A stretch of DNA of 64,000 bases from Epiperipatus broadwayi (Eukaryota > Onychophora > Udeonychophora > Euonychophora > Peripatidae), in the NCBI GenBank assembly GCA_028023455.1, contig JAQFVV010012396.1, forward strand, positions 5,558,085 to 5,622,084, written 5' to 3'. The notes under the pieces were generated by a model. That model made no database searches and had not been told where the DNA came from. It was given only the letters and a program-made list of their open reading frames with translations. The stretch's first letter is position 1, and every line of letters starts with the position of its first letter. Below, piece after piece: positions 12,871-25,900 of this stretch. Both the position numbers and the translations under genes were made by a program.

Positions 12871-13599
12871 TTTCACTAGTGACAGTTTTATAGCAAATTG
12901 GTTGGTTTGGAAAGGCATCATAATATCCAGTGGCCCAAAACAGTATATTGATGGAGTGAGTACATCATAGATCTAAAATTTATTTTTGAAGTGTATGTAT
13001 ATAGGGTGGATTACATTATGTTTAATACATATGCCTATGTCATTTTGAATTGACATAGGGACCATTTATGGTGATGGGTGGACAAACATCCATCATATGT
13101 ATGCTTTTGTCCAGGTGTGCTACTAGGTTAGAAAATTTTTTCTTTTTTTTATTGTAAAGTAGTTCTTCAACTGTTTGCAGATATGATGGTAAGTTTTTAG
13201 TGAGCCTGATTAACTGTTGGTATGTTTGGTATATGGCAATTTGCTTATGTAACTCATCAGCCAATTTTAGAAGATGCAGGGATGAAGGGGACTATTGTGT
13301 TGTGTTATATATTAAATGATAATATATGTATGAAGGCATGATACTTCTCTACTATATCTATATCTATTTAGTGTAGGTTGTTTAATATGATGTAGAATTC
13401 AGAAATTCATGAATTCAATAGTAAATGAGGAAAAATTACACAGATTGTTTTATATAATTGAATGGATGTTGCCTTGAGTTAATTTAGGTTAAGTGTCACT
13501 GCTTGGGTAGAGTGGTTTGAGAATGGAGTGGGTTAAGTTCTATTTGGTAATGCTTCATTGGAGAGAAAAAACACAGTTTAATGAGTATAGCATGCCAGT

Positions 13600-14140
13600 T
13601 GTTGTGAAAAGTGATTTAACCAGGTGGTAAAAAATTCTAGGCATTTATTACTGGAAAGTTTACGAGATGATGCCATTTATTTTTGAAAGTTGGAAAACTC
13701 AGATTGAAATCACTCAGTAATATTGTTGAGTGTTGGCTAGTTGTAAGAACTGAACTGATGGTTTGGTTGTTATATGTGATGACTGTAGTAAGTACCCAAT
13801 GATATATAGAAATTTTAAATGATATGAATTGGAAATCAAAGGTAATCACAATACCAGTGTCTGCTGATAGTGAGGAAGTATCTTTGGTGCAAGCACAGAA
13901 GCCATGTCTGTGGTGGTAGTTAGAGTAGTTAATTCAAGATCCACTGTATATTTTGATTACCATTAATCTGAGGAGATGAGGTTGAATGATAGTAATCCAC
14001 ATCTGTAATTGACATAGTTTTGAGGGTGAATTGAGGCCATGGACAATGAGCCCTATTATTTTTAATTTCATGGACTATATAGAGGGTTAATGATGTCAGA
14101 TGGGTTTTTTTTAAAAGTAAGAGACTGTGGAATAGCATTT
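13600..14140 (-). pseudogene. LINE apurinic-type endonuclease, decayed
   Basis: Two neighbouring minus-strand frames (13637-13849 and 13929-14138) carry endonuclease signatures. LLLLKKTHLTS is at the position of the usual QETH block. STILLSDFNLSF is at the position of the usual LLGDFN block. The second aspartate-asparagine pair is kept, but the preceding glycine is replaced by serine. The frames are separated by stops. The domain would nick target DNA to prime reverse transcription in an active element. Confidence 0.65.
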
Positions 14141-14189
14141 GATTCTGCTAATATGGGATATCAGTGGATGCAATTGTTTGTTGATCAAT

Positions 14190-16000
14190 TGCTACTGAAA
14201 GTAATTGATCAGTTTGATTGGAGGGAGGTCATGATGGAATGGTGTTGGTTTAGGTTTGGAGGAGTGTGAGCAAGATGAAGGATTAGAGTGGTACAATAAG
14301 GCAAAGTTTTGCATGGTCTTATATGAGTTGTTAGTAATCTCATTAATGAATGATAGGTGGGCTGTGTTATTACTTTTTTTGTTGGTGGTAATTTTTTTTA
14401 GGCCCTTTAGATTTTCTTTTGCTTTCATTAGGAGTTGGGTGTGGAGGCGAAAGTGGTATGAGTGATAGGCAGGCTGCAATTGTTTCCATGATGTTTATTG
14501 AAGTTTTATTGCTCATGATGTATTGATTCTCCATTGTGTTTTGATATGGGTCTATTTCAAGAGGAAGCTGGGCATTTATGCTATAGCCTGGCATTCTTGT
14601 TTCATCAGGGAGAAGAATAGCAGTTTTACTATATTTTTGAAACAATGTTGACTGGACATGCACAATGGAGATAGACTGAGGCATTTGTTCTGTTGGGAGT
14701 GTGGAATCCATTGACAGTCTGGGGTGGGATAGTGAGCTAGCCAGGAAATAATTGAGCCATCAGATTGGCTATTGTTGCAGGCCCCAATTGAGTAGTGGCC
14801 AGATTCTAATTGCTGGCTGGTTGTTTGCAGATTTGCTTTTGAAATAACTGTTGATGAAAGTGGAGCTGGTAAATTGAAGCACTGAGTTACAAAATGATAC
14901 CTCTATTCACAGGCATAGCATTGAGGTTTTATACCACTACTGTTTAAACATAAAATTGTCTCGTGATCAAGGATTTGGGTAGAGATCATATTTGAGTCAA
15001 TCTCTAGATCCACCTGAATTTTAAATTCATATCTGTTGCCTTGAATAGGTACAGGGTTATTTTTAAAAAGAATTAATTTTTAAAAGGTAGCCTTGCTAAA
15101 GGGCTGCACCATCCAATGGAAATATTGTAGGATGTATTTGAAATAAGTATTCTTCAATACCCCAGTGATGCAGTTATTCTGATTTGGATCAACTGTTATC
15201 AATGTGTAGTTTCCAAGTGTTTTGATTTGACTTGGAAGTGCTCCCTTTGGGTATCTTGGAAAAATTTAGTTGCTAAATACCTAGGATTTGATCAGCTATC
15301 TAACTGATTGAATCCCACATCTCATGCATTGTAGTGGTGTCATATAGAAGTTGCCAAGGAAGCTTGTAGAGAGAAATTAATATGTGTCTGATAGCACCTG
15401 ATAGGGGAGAAAAATATCTCTTACATTTTGTATAAAGACCATAGGAGATAGTGTTGAGAAATCAGTCACAATATATTTGCTAGTGTTTCTGATGTACAGT
15501 CACTGGTTGGAGGGGGTGAAACTGTTGTATATTTAAATCTAAATATGTGATGTCATTGAGAGTAGTTTTGTGAAAATGTGGAATTGACCTTGGAGTGTTT
15601 AACATTGCATTGTTATTATTATGGGTTTTTGTATATTATTGCTGATGACATGTGCATATGTTTTTTTAAGAACATGTATTTTGAGCTATGGAGCCAGTAA
15701 TACCATTTGAACCTATACCTTGGTTAATCTGAAAAATTTGTGCATCACTGCTGACATTTCAACCTGTTTTATTAGGATTTGGGCTTTGGTTTCTTAAGCT
15801 GTTGATATTGTTTGAGCTTGTATCCTTGTTGCATGGGGATTTTTAAAATTTTGTAATTGACCTTTGGAGAATAATATTATCTGAATCTTTTTCAGTTACC
15901 ATGGAAAATTTGTTCATCACTGCTGATGACATTTATGTATGTTTGCTTAGCATTTGGATTTTTTTCACTGAATCTGTTGATTTATTAGAAATTATGTCCT
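14190..16000 (-). pseudogene. LINE ORF1 region with CCHC zinc knuckle, decayed
   Basis: Upstream of the endonuclease, minus-strand translation at 14,879-14,920 gives CYAC, then H, then QC, with the spacing C-x2-C-x4-H-x4-C typical of retroelement nucleic-acid-binding knuckles. One in-frame stop lies inside the knuckle. Frames at 14192-14479 and 14370-14711 cover Ser/Pro/Lys-rich linker sequence. The rest is too decayed to delimit. In active relatives ORF1 coats the RNA. Confidence 0.5.
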
Positions 16001-16139
16001 TGTTGCCACATTGTTGCTAATAAACTTCTGATATGGTTGATTAAAATCTGGACTTTGATCTTGAGAGTTCACAATTTTAGTAAGAAAAATCTGGTCATGT
16101 GACAACTCCACCACCATATTTGCCATTGATCAACTGGTT

Positions 16140-17030
16140 AATTATTGTTGTTGCTGCTGCTATTATTATTATTGTTATTGTTATCATTATGTTTCAATGA
16201 TAAGCTTTATTTATCTTAGAACCTTTTACATGGGCAATCCATTGCTGTAGGCTTACATATATAAAAGTTGCTTTATTACTTTACACAGATTTTTCCATGC
16301 TATGGATTAGCTACAAGGGTTTTACATAGGTTGGATTGCTGTGATATACACAGGCAATCTGTAATTTTAGATATATATATGTAAAAGTTGATTTACATGA
16401 GATTACAAAAAGATTTTACATGCTGTGGATTAGTTAGAAGGGTTTCACATAGCTTGAATTGTTGTGATTATATAGGCAATTTGTAGATGTAGATTTATGT
16501 ATGTAAAAGTTGATTTATTGATTTACACAAGATTACAAGAATTTTTATATGTTGTGGATTAGGTACAAGAGTTTTACACATAGCTTGAATTTGCTTTGGT
16601 TACATAGTCAAACTGTAGTTGTAGATTTACTTATGGAAAAGTTTATTATTGATTTACACAAGATTACATAAAATTTATATGTTCTGGATTAATGCTTTTG
16701 ATTTTAATATTAAATTAACTATTGAGTATAATCAGTTTTTCCCTTGTTTTTGTTGGGGATATGTATTGGGGTGTGTTAGTATGGGTAGGAAGCATGGTGG
16801 GATTGTTTTCATAATTGGTGAGGAGGTTTTATTAACTATTCTATGCCTGTTTTTAGTGCATTTGAATAGATGAGTATTCCAAAGATGGTGGTGATACAGC
16901 TATGTTAGAATTGATTTGCAATTGATGAGTTGGAGTTTGTGGTAAGATGATGAGGCTGAGTGAAGATTTTGATGTGATTTAAATGTGAGATTCATAGATA
17001 GAGGATGCAGACATGGTTATGCTCAGCATT
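16140..17030 (-). mobile_element. LINE 3' end with 120-bp tandem repeats
   Basis: A GTT/CTG/ATT-rich tail (16,143-16,188) is followed by 'tatgtttcaatgataagctttatt', the family 3' end signature, read on the minus strand. Most of the remainder is a tandem array (16,215-16,690). The upstream part, to about 17,030, is unassigned LINE-like sequence. Confidence 0.6.
16215..16690. repeat. About 120-bp tandem repeat, four units
   Basis: Four units begin near 16,234, 16,352, 16,473 and 16,605. Each has 'ggcaatctgta', 'gtaaaagttgattta', 'acacaagattacaa', 'tgctgtggatta' and 'gttttacatagcttg'-type blocks. The last unit is partial. The array lies within the LINE 3' region. Confidence 0.8.
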
Positions 17031-17311
17031 GTTATTGGAAATGTCATATTTTTTTTAAATTACCATTAGAAACTTATCAATTGCTTGGAAATTAAAAAAG
17101 GTATATAATGTTAATTGTTTTTTTACTTTATTATCTAAGATTCTGAGTATTTTATAAACATAAAAAAAGCAGAATTTGTTAACTTAATTGTGAGCAAGCA
17201 AACTGATTGCTGGGGAATATGAGATTCAGCTTTTATTACTAAACAGAAATTAAAGTATACTGCAATAATACTAAAAATAAAGCATATGCCTGAGTGACCT
17301 TTGTGCTGGTA

Positions 17312-17327
17312 TTACTACTGCTACAAT

Positions 17328-17394
<67 letters not shown>

Positions 17395-17430
17395 CATCAT
17401 CATCATCCTTTTTGTTGTTGTTGTTGGTAT
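17312..17430. repeat. Compound ACT, CAT and TTG microsatellite
   Basis: About 20 ACT triplets (17,327-17,391) are followed by five CAT triplets and a short TTG block. The open frame across it (17301-17522) encodes only poly-Tyr and poly-Ser and is an artefact. Confidence 0.95.
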
Positions 17431-19060
17431 TATTACTAATGTTGCTAGTTAACCACAACTTTTTATTAATACAAAGCAATATGCTCAAAAAAAAAAAAAA
17501 AACGAATATAAGAATAGTATAAATGATTCATTTAGAAGTAAAAAGTGAAATTTTGTAAAATGTTAATAATGATATAAAAATTTTAACTGTGAAATGGTGA
17601 AATATATTATAGAAGGCAATTTTTTTTTTTTAATCTTGAAACTGAGAGGAAAGTTATTTCAACAACAAAAGGTTGACATCATGAAGTGTATGAAAAAACT
17701 TTAAAACCATGGGGTAACAAAAAAACAGAAAAACAAAATATTGCATGTAACATAGATATTAACATTTGAAATACTATATATTTTAAATATCAATTAAATC
17801 TGAAAAAATTGCAAAATTATTTATCAAAAAGTCTATAATAACTTTAATTCTGTTCAAATAAAAATTATACATAATATACGTAATTATTCAAGTATTATAA
17901 CGATATATAATATAAAGCATTAATGTATGTTCTACTTATGAAAAAATAAAACTCAAGTCTGTTTTTAAATATTAGGTAATTTTCAATTCCTGAAAAATTG
18001 GCAAATGCTAAATTACATAGCATCTAAAGAATTTTAATTAGATAAATAGAGAGGGCACTAATGCTTTGTGTCATATATTCCTAAATTTGATAACTAGTTA
18101 TTAAGGAATTGTAATTCACTAGTAACGTGGATCAACTCAAAATATAATCAAGTTCCATAACCATAGACTAATAAAAAATGTATTCATAATTTTTAATTAT
18201 TAAAATTAAATTTATTATTAATTAGGAAGTTTGAATAATTTTTATAAGATGAAAATAGTTTTGTTTAAAACAAAATAGAAATTTTAAGTAGTATTTTGAA
18301 ACATATTTCATCTAAATATCATGACTTAATCATTTTAAAAGCATACAAAATTATGAAATATTTTCAAAATAATTTTTTGGGGTTTTAGAATTTACTATAG
18401 TCCTAATCTTAATATTTTGTTCTGTCCTTATTAAACTATAGATATTTTAAACAAATAAAACAATGTCATAAAAATAATATTAATAAATAAATATTAAATA
18501 GTCAGTTCTTTATGAGGTCATGTGATATTCAAGAATCAAAATTGGCCAAACCAAAATTAATTTGGTTTTCTTCTGCCATAAATCACAAAGGATTTGTTTT
18601 ACTCATCATTAAATTATTCTTACATGGATGCAGCTTCTCATAGTTAAATTGAGTAGTTGTTTATGCACAATATTTGGTAAGCATATTCATATTTTTTAAT
18701 AAATAAAAACTTTATATCAAATATCAATATTAGATGATGTTACCACATAGTCAAAGTACTATTTTTTTTTTAAAAAAAAAGCATTTTTATTATTTAAGTC
18801 ACCTGTTTAAAATCTAGCTTTAATCTGATACATTTTTTTTATATGAGCACAGTATTTAAAATTTACAATATTAAAAAATTGCTAAAATACATTATAGATA
18901 TGCATGAATATTCATTTGTAATTCAAATGCTTCATAAACATAATCAATTCTGTCATTAGGTTAATTAGGGTAACAACCAGTGGTGTATGGTTTAGAGAGA
19001 CATACAACACTTGGCCTTTAAAAATAAAAATTATTTTTGAAAAAATACTCAATTTTTTAA
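17431..19060. other. AT-rich stretch, nothing assignable
   Basis: Stops are dense in all frames. Homopolymer runs occur (for example near 18,762-18,780). No gene, terminal repeat or tRNA-like motif is seen. Confidence 0.5.
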
Positions 19061-19063
19061 ATA

Positions 19064-20056
19064 CACCTGGGTCTCGTTTTATGCAGATTATTTTAATGCG
19101 ATTTTGAAGTTATGCAATTTATGTTTCTTCTTAATATCTTTCATATTTCATTATATTTATTAGATATCAAGAAATTTAAATTATTAATAACTTATTTTCA
19201 CTTGAAATACTTTTTTTTTTCAAAAATATAGCGTTATATTAGCAGTTAACTTGAATATGGCCTGAAGTTGTATTTAGAATTTTATAGTTTCTATGTAAAT
19301 AACCTATTTATACTAATAAGTAAATAATAATAATAGATTTATACTTACATATAAAAATATCGTAATAATATCGCAATAAATATTCAAAAAAATTAAACTT
19401 TAAAACGTATATTTTGTTATATATAACAGAAATAAATAATCTTTTAGATTTTTAAAATAAAAAATGAAGATTTTATAAACTGAAAATAATCTTTCTAATA
19501 ATAATGTAAAATCTTTCTGTTTTGATTTCAATCTAATTTTTTTAATATAGCAACAGAAAACCATTAACACAGCATAAGACTGAAAGTGGTGCTAGTTATA
19601 CATCACATCACGAATAAAAATAAAGTCGCTAACAGGTTTCTCTGGGCATAATTGCTGAGAGATTCTTGACTTCGTTTAAGGAAAAGCTACACTACATCAC
19701 ATCACATTGAGTCTGATTTCTTTCCAGTTAACAAATGAACACTAGCGGTAATGATTAAAATACGAATGAAAAATGTAAAATTAAATACTGTAGTTAATAA
19801 AAAAAGTAAAAAAAGTTTGTCTTGTATTAATTTTTTCCAAATATTTGAAATTTTTTATTGGTCATACTTTATTTGCTTACTTTTTTAATGCCACTTTTAA
19901 AGTAATTTTTCTTTGTTGCTTTGCTTTTATGTGAATTCTGAAAATTAGAGACCCTATCCCCCATTTTTCAAGGTAAATTAAGTCTATTTTTGTGCAATTT
20001 TTTTTAATGCAGGTTTTTTGTGGAACCTATCTACTGCATAAAATGAGACCCAGGTG
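19064..20056. mobile_element. Non-autonomous TA-inserting DNA transposon (pogo/mariner-type ends)
   Basis: The left end CACCTGGGTCTCGTTTTATG and the right end (reverse complement CACCTGGGTCTCATTTTATG) match at 22 of 23 positions when extended through the following CAG. A TA dinucleotide flanks both sides (19,062-19,063 and 20,057-20,058), as expected for Tc1/mariner/pogo insertion. The 993-bp body has no transposase frame, so it is a MITE-like or internally decayed copy. Family naming within the superfamily is uncertain. Confidence 0.8.
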
Positions 20057-20752
20057 TATATTTAAATATTAAATTTTATCACACACAATTTAAATATGAA
20101 ATTAAAACATGTAAAAAGAGACTGCATTTCTGGCTAAACCAAAACTCTTCAGTTGGTCTAAGTCACAACTTTTTCATGTTCTCATCTTATTTGTCCAGTA
20201 TATTAGTAATATCAAATTACCACAGTTTAATCTACAATAACTTTTTTTTAATTCACACATTTGATAGGATCTTATTAAGATAAATACATTAATGATTATT
20301 AGTAATCATTTATAAGGATAGAGATTATATTATTTTACCTCAGTTGTAAATTTAAATTTAATTAAAGGTTAGTTTATTTATATTTATTAAATTTCATTAA
20401 TTCGATTTCATTCTTCTTTTTATTTCCTATGTGTAATACCTTAGATATGCTCAAATCTTTCATTCCTTTACATACTTTAAATCCATGAATAAAGATATCT
20501 AAAAAGGATAAATACTCCTCTCTCCATGGATTTCTGATGAACCAAACTCTTCAATTGGCTTCCGTGATTATATTTAATAAAAATAGATATAATAATATTT
20601 AATTATGGTTAAAATTTATATATGGATTAAAAGTGGAATAATCTCTAGCCTAATAAATGATTAGCAATAATTATTAAAATATTTATCTAAAGTGGATGCT
20701 TAATGTGTGAATACGAAAAGTTTTGCACTTGTAGCTTAAATTATAATAAATT
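20057..20752. other. AT-rich stretch, nothing assignable
   Basis: No open frame, repeat or RNA gene is recognised between the DNA transposon and the first SINE. Confidence 0.5.
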
Positions 20753-20890
20753 AGTCAAGCATTGTTAGCCGAGAGGTCAGCGCAGCAACCTTGCAAGCAA
20801 GCAGTTGGTTGCAGATGGTTGTTGAGAGTTCGTCTCCTGGCCGATACTATGACATATGGAAAAAAAAAAAAGAGAAAAAGAAAGAAAAAA
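20753..20890 (+). mobile_element. tRNA-derived SINE, copy 1
   Basis: The tRNA-like head has an A-box-like 'ttagccgagaggtc' (about 20,764-20,777) and a B-box-like 'agttcgtctcc' (about 20,827-20,837). A short body follows, ending 'actatgacatatgg', then an A-rich tail to about 20,890. Two related copies lie at 25,241 and 26,183. The SINE is transcribed by RNA polymerase III in active relatives and depends on a partner LINE for mobility. This copy has extra bases before the B box relative to copy 2. Confidence 0.85.
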
Positions 20891-21600
20891 AATACAATAA
20901 ATTAATAATTATTTTTGTGTTTTGTTTTGTTTTTCTACAAAATATATGTTTTAAATAAATCAAACCTGGGTTTTTCTGGGGAAGGGGGGGGGGATTAGCC
21001 TTGGATATACCCATTTTACGATATTTTTTATGAATTAATTTTATTACAATAAAATTATCCTTAATATTTATATAAATAAAAAATTGATAGTATTAGCAAC
21101 TTATTATACTTCTATCTTAAAAATAAATTTGAAATTAAATATGTGAATTTATAATTCATTAATCTGATATCTTTGGTTTCATAGTTTTCCCAGTAATAAT
21201 TTATTAATACGCATCTTATTCTCCGATTTTAAGTATTCTCTATTTTTAAAGCACTTTACTGCTGAAATTTAAAACTGTCCGAACGCTCATCATGATTCCA
21301 GATAATTTATTTGTTTTTTCCCTTTGTATTTTTGCTTTACTATTTCTACTTTGTATTCATAGTCAATAAATTTACTTTTAAAAATAATAAATACTGTTTT
21401 TAAAATCTACAGTTTTGAATGCATATTTACAAATATGATATTTATATTAATTTGGAACCTTTATACTGTAGTAATTAATAAAATAATTTTAACAGATGTT
21501 TTTTATTATTATTATTTTATTTAAAGTATAAGTCTGCGTATTTAGTTTTGTCTTTGTTTTCCACTCATTTGTTTACTATTTCATTTTATTTTTCGACGTA
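20891..21600. other. AT-rich stretch, nothing assignable
   Basis: There is a poly-G run at about 20,983-20,993 and a short ATT run near 21,505. No gene is seen. Confidence 0.5.
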
Positions 21601-21603
21601 TAT

Positions 21604-24600
21604 CACCATCATCATTTTTAACTATTATCACTCTTCTATAGGATGAAGGTATCACCATCTTTAATTCAATTTCTCTTATCCTTAGTTTCTTTTCTCCACA
21701 ATACTTTCTTCTTTAATCCATCCAGTTTCTAAAGAGTTTACAATCTTTTGGGATCCGATTTAAAACTTCAACTGTCCATCTAGATTATGTCTTTTAAGAA
21801 TATGTTCAGCTCAGCTCCATTTCAGTATCTTAATTGTTCTCATGATGTCACTAATATCTATTTGTTCTTGATCTTTTCTTGTTACTTTTAAGATACATCT
21901 CAAAGTTGTTTTTTTCCAAAATGGAACTTTATTCAGATTTAACAGAAGTTACAAAGAGTTACTTTTGTATACAAGTGTTTACTTTCTTGAATACATAGAT
22001 GTCTATATTGTTTTGAATATATATTATTACATAGGTCAGTGGCATTTTATACATATAAATGGGGCAAGGAATTGAATTGTTTGGATAGGTATGTATTAGT
22101 ATATTTACATTTGTTCAACTATTATTCATTATGCTATGATAATCCATATGAACAAAATCAGATTAAGTAGACATCAAAACACCACCCAGCTCAAGACAAT
22201 GATAGATCTTGAATTTTTTGTTAGTGCTATTCTGTTAAGCATCCAAATTCCAGATTCATAAGTAAAAACTAGAAAATACGGCTATAGAAAATATTTATTT
22301 TCAAACACATAGGCCTTTTAATATTAAGTTATTTCAACCATAAGTAATTCATCAATATTTAATCATATTTTATCTATTATGTTTTGTCTGTATTAAGAAT
22401 CTAACCAAAACATTTGTAGTTGTTAACTTTTTCTAATTCACGACTATCAGTCTTTATTTTTTTCTGAAAAAATTATTGAACATTATTTTAGTCTTTTCAA
22501 CAATATTTTCTGAAGCACTGAGTTATTATTTGCAAAAACAACTACATCACCTGCAAAATCTAGGTAATTTAAATAATATCCATTTACATTTTCTCCCTTA
22601 GATTCTTATCTTAATTCTACAAAATAGTTTTTAGAAAACTACTGTAGGAACTTTTGGATATATATGATTATACCGATATATACTTACTTCAATATCAATT
22701 TTCTTATTATGATCATGTGATCTAATCATAGCTGTTGCCTTTGATAAATACTCTTCTAAATATGACAATATCATGGGTCAATATCTTGATGTCCCAATGC
22801 TTTAATCATTGTAGAAATGTTTATATAATTAAATGCTTTTTTTTAATCTACAAATACAAGGTATATTGGCATCTCATATTCCTTGGATCTTTCTATAGCT
22901 TTTTTCATTATTTATATATTATCTATTCTTGTTAAAATTATTGTCATATTTCAGTTCTTTCTTTTGGTTAGTTAGATTCCAAAGTTAACTGCAGATAAGC
23001 TGTAATTGGTAAAGATTTTGAATAAAGTTGATAGAGGATTGATAGATCTGAAATTTAATATCAACTCTATCGTTTTTTTAAAACATTCACTATTACTATT
23101 CTTTTTTTCCAATCATCTGATATCTTTATTATTTAGATATTTGGTATATAATTTTATCAACATTTTTTTTCTATTTCTTTATCTGCTTCTTCTAATATCT
23201 CAACTATAATTATATCGTTTTCTGGGCTTTTCCCCTCTTCATGATCTAGTTTCATTTCTTATTTCCTCAATTAAAATGTTTTTTTTTTGTTTTATTATTT
23301 ATGTAAACAATATTTATTATTTATATATAATTTTTATTATTATTATAATTTTTATTATAATTATAATTTTTATTATTTATATATAATTCTTTATAGAACT
23401 TTCCCACTCATTTTATGTTATCATCTCTCTTTTTAGTAATAGTTATTTTTATTTCTTTATTGCATAAATAAGTTTTTTTTCAATACCAAGATGTTGTGTT
23501 GTAATTTTGAGATGTTTATTCTTTTCTATAACTTTCCTTATCAATTCATGATTATATTTTCTTATATCATTGTTAACTCTTTTTGGTATAATTTTAAAAA
23601 ACTCTAGACATTTGATTAGTAGATCATTTCTTTAAATCTTTATACTTTCTGCCTATCTTCATATATATCTCTTGTCTCAGTAAAAACAAAGTACTAATAA
23701 ATTGTTGGGGGATTTTTACTAGCTATCTTTCTTGCAGTTTTTAATACAGTATCAATATCTTTTTATTAATGTCAGTGAAGTTTAAACTATTTTCAAAATC
23801 TGTTAAATTCTAATTTAAATTCACTGGAGTGTTTTTAAAGAAAAGAAATACTTTCTGTTAACACCAACTTTCTTAATTCATCTCTCTAGTTTTGCATTAA
23901 AATGTATACATCTCACTAATTGATGATCACTTCTGGTGTTGAATCTATTGAGAACATTATAAATTTTAAAATACATATTTTTGTTAATCATAGTATAATC
24001 CAGTTCTGCAGTATCTTCATTTGGATGCTTCTATATCCATTTCTGTTAGTTCTTTCTCAAAAACACAAAAATCCATAATATTTTTTTTTGTCTGTAAACT
24101 CCACAAGACTGCTGCCTCTTTCTTTTCTAGCACCATATTCAAATTTACCCACAGCTCTTTCATCTTTCAATCATATACCAATTCTAGTGTTAAAGCAATT
24201 TTAAAATGTTGTTAAGAGCATTTTGTATAGCCATATAATAATCCCATATTTCTTCACAATAGTAAGAACTTGTTGGGCATAAACTTGAATTATCTGCACT
24301 TAGTATTTTCCATTAAAGTGAATAATTAATTTTGTCACTCTGTTTGATATACCATCAATTACCACAATGTTATTCTTCCACTTTTTATTTATAATAAATC
24401 CACTTTCATTTGTACCTCCAATATTAATGCCTTTGAAATAAAGTATATGTCCACTTAAAAATAAATTATCTCTGCATTTTTTCTTTTAATTTCACAAAAT
24501 TCATCAATGTCCTATTTAATATTATACAGTTCTTTTTATAATTTGTACAACCTTTACTTGAAAGTGATTTAAATTGTAGATTCCCAATTAAAAGGCAGCC

Positions 24601-24780
24601 TGGGTCCACATCCAAAACATTCTTAGCATCCTTTACCTTTTTTGTCAACTGCTGCCTTGGACATCAACTTTATCACTTTTTGGAAATAAAAACCATAATT
24701 CAGTTATGACCATCATGATTGTAAATGTTTATTTTTAAGAAAGAACTCATTTCTACACATACATTCATCCTGATTATTCA
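21604..24780 (-). mobile_element. RTE/BovB-like LINE, near full-length, decayed
   Basis: Minus-strand order is endonuclease, reverse transcriptase, C-terminal region. About 24,310-24,410 gives ESGFIINKKW, and about 24,240-24,290 gives IIQVYAQQ, both endonuclease blocks. About 22,850-22,920 gives YLVFVD, then KKAFN. About 22,520-22,560 gives LDFAGDVVVFA, the FADD block with the first D replaced by G. About 22,300 gives RPMCLKINIF. About 21,730-21,850 gives IKILKWS and related C-terminal sequence that parallels the RTE copy at 34.9-35.7 kb. The 3' end is 'atgatgatggtgatat' on the minus strand. A LINE tail is nested at 21,908-22,190. Many stops occur. Confidence 0.75.
21908..22190 (-). mobile_element. 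LINE 3' tail nested in the RTE/BovB-like element
   Basis: RTE coding similarity stops at about 21,908 and resumes at about 22,190. Between these lies 'ccaaaatggaactttattc', then 'agttacaaagagttac', matching the 3' end of the L1/Tx1-like LINEs in the window. This is a short, 5'-truncated later insertion. Confidence 0.6.
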
Positions 24781-25240
24781 GTTAAGAGTTGTCAGGAAAT
24801 TGAGAAGAAACACTATGGTGTTTTTGATCTTAAACACAGAGGTAAAAAGCCAATAAACTCACGACCCTGGCTAATGCATGTTGATGAGCAGCTCATTCAT
24901 GTCTATTTACTATATTAATAATCATATATTAATGATCAAGAACATATGGATTTGGACATTAGGAATTGCCCTGCTCAGTTCTTTTAAGACCCAAAGAGGA
25001 ATTGAAAGATTTCTTCAGTTAACAATAAACTGCTTTCTGCATCTCAAATGATTAACTAACAATTTACTTACTGTACTATATAATTTAATTTAGCAGTGTA
25101 TTTTTGATATTAAATTTTTAAATGTTTTAAGTAAATCATAGTTCATACTAAGACAAAAGTCTGATAGTTCTTAAAATTTAAAAATTCACTTCATACACTT
25201 GTCTAAATATTGAAATTACTATTATAAACCCAACAAGATG
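24781..25240. other. Unassigned
   Basis: 24,781-25,030 is slightly less AT-rich but has no recognisable coding or repeat signature. Confidence 0.4.
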
Positions 25241-25327
25241 TCATCGCAACCGCCTTGCAAGCAAGTAGTTGGTTGCAGACGGTTGTGGGTTCGCCTCCCG
25301 GCCAATGCTATGACATATGGGGGGAAA
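25241..25327 (+). mobile_element. tRNA-derived SINE, copy 2 (5'-truncated)
   Basis: It shares 'gcaagtagttggttgcag' with copy 3, and 'tgctatgacatatgg' with small changes in copies 1 and 3. It keeps the B-box-like 'gggttcgcctccc' and lacks the first about 20 bases including the A box. It ends in GGGGGAAAAAA. Confidence 0.8.
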
Positions 25328-25750
25328 AAATTATTCTTTTGCATTTGATTTAAATTGTTTCGTATTATATATATTGATACAAAGATTTTATACTTTTATT
25401 AGATAATATACCAAAAAAAATCAAAATCATACATGGATGTACCCGCAAAATATATCATTTATAATTGTCGCATTTATCAATCAAGTCTCAAGATAAATAG
25501 ATAAGTACAAATTGATTTAAACTAAGAAATATTAAGCAATTAGAAACTTAATGCTGCTTTGAAGAAATATATCAATATTCTTTCACGTAGTCAAGGAAAT
25601 TAATTAATAAATAAAATGATAAAGAAAGAAATAGTTGTTTAATTAATTAATGAGAGATACGAATTCGCAAATACATACATATGTATTAGATAAAATTTAA
25701 ATAACCATTTATTTCACTAAAATGAATAAAGTAACAAGTTATGAAAATCA

Positions 25751-25900
<150 letters not shown>

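Larger units (their letters stand above)
10180..16135 (-). mobile_element. Near full-length decayed LINE (L1/Tx1-like), about 5.9 kb
   Basis: Read on the minus strand, the parts come in the expected order. ORF1 has a CCHC zinc knuckle (14,879-14,920). The endonuclease shows KKTHLTS near 14,100 and LLSDFN at 13,703-13,720. The reverse transcriptase shows DIHAAFDSI at 12,508-12,540 and AYMDDTALF near 12,240-12,265. A C-terminal region near 11,360-11,450 contains CHEAEDTQHFF. The 3' untranslated region ends at 10,217 with 'gtttcagagagtaaacttt' and a CAT/ATT tail (10,180-10,216). Stops and frameshifts interrupt every domain. The 5' limit is taken as the CTG/ATT run where the next LINE tail starts. 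A relative at 30.4-32.5 kb plus 40.65-40.9 kb matches it over RT and C-terminal parts. Clade assignment is tentative. Confidence 0.8.

Noticed and set aside
17301-17522. Poly-Tyr/Ser frame
   Set aside because: It is an ACT/CAT microsatellite artefact.
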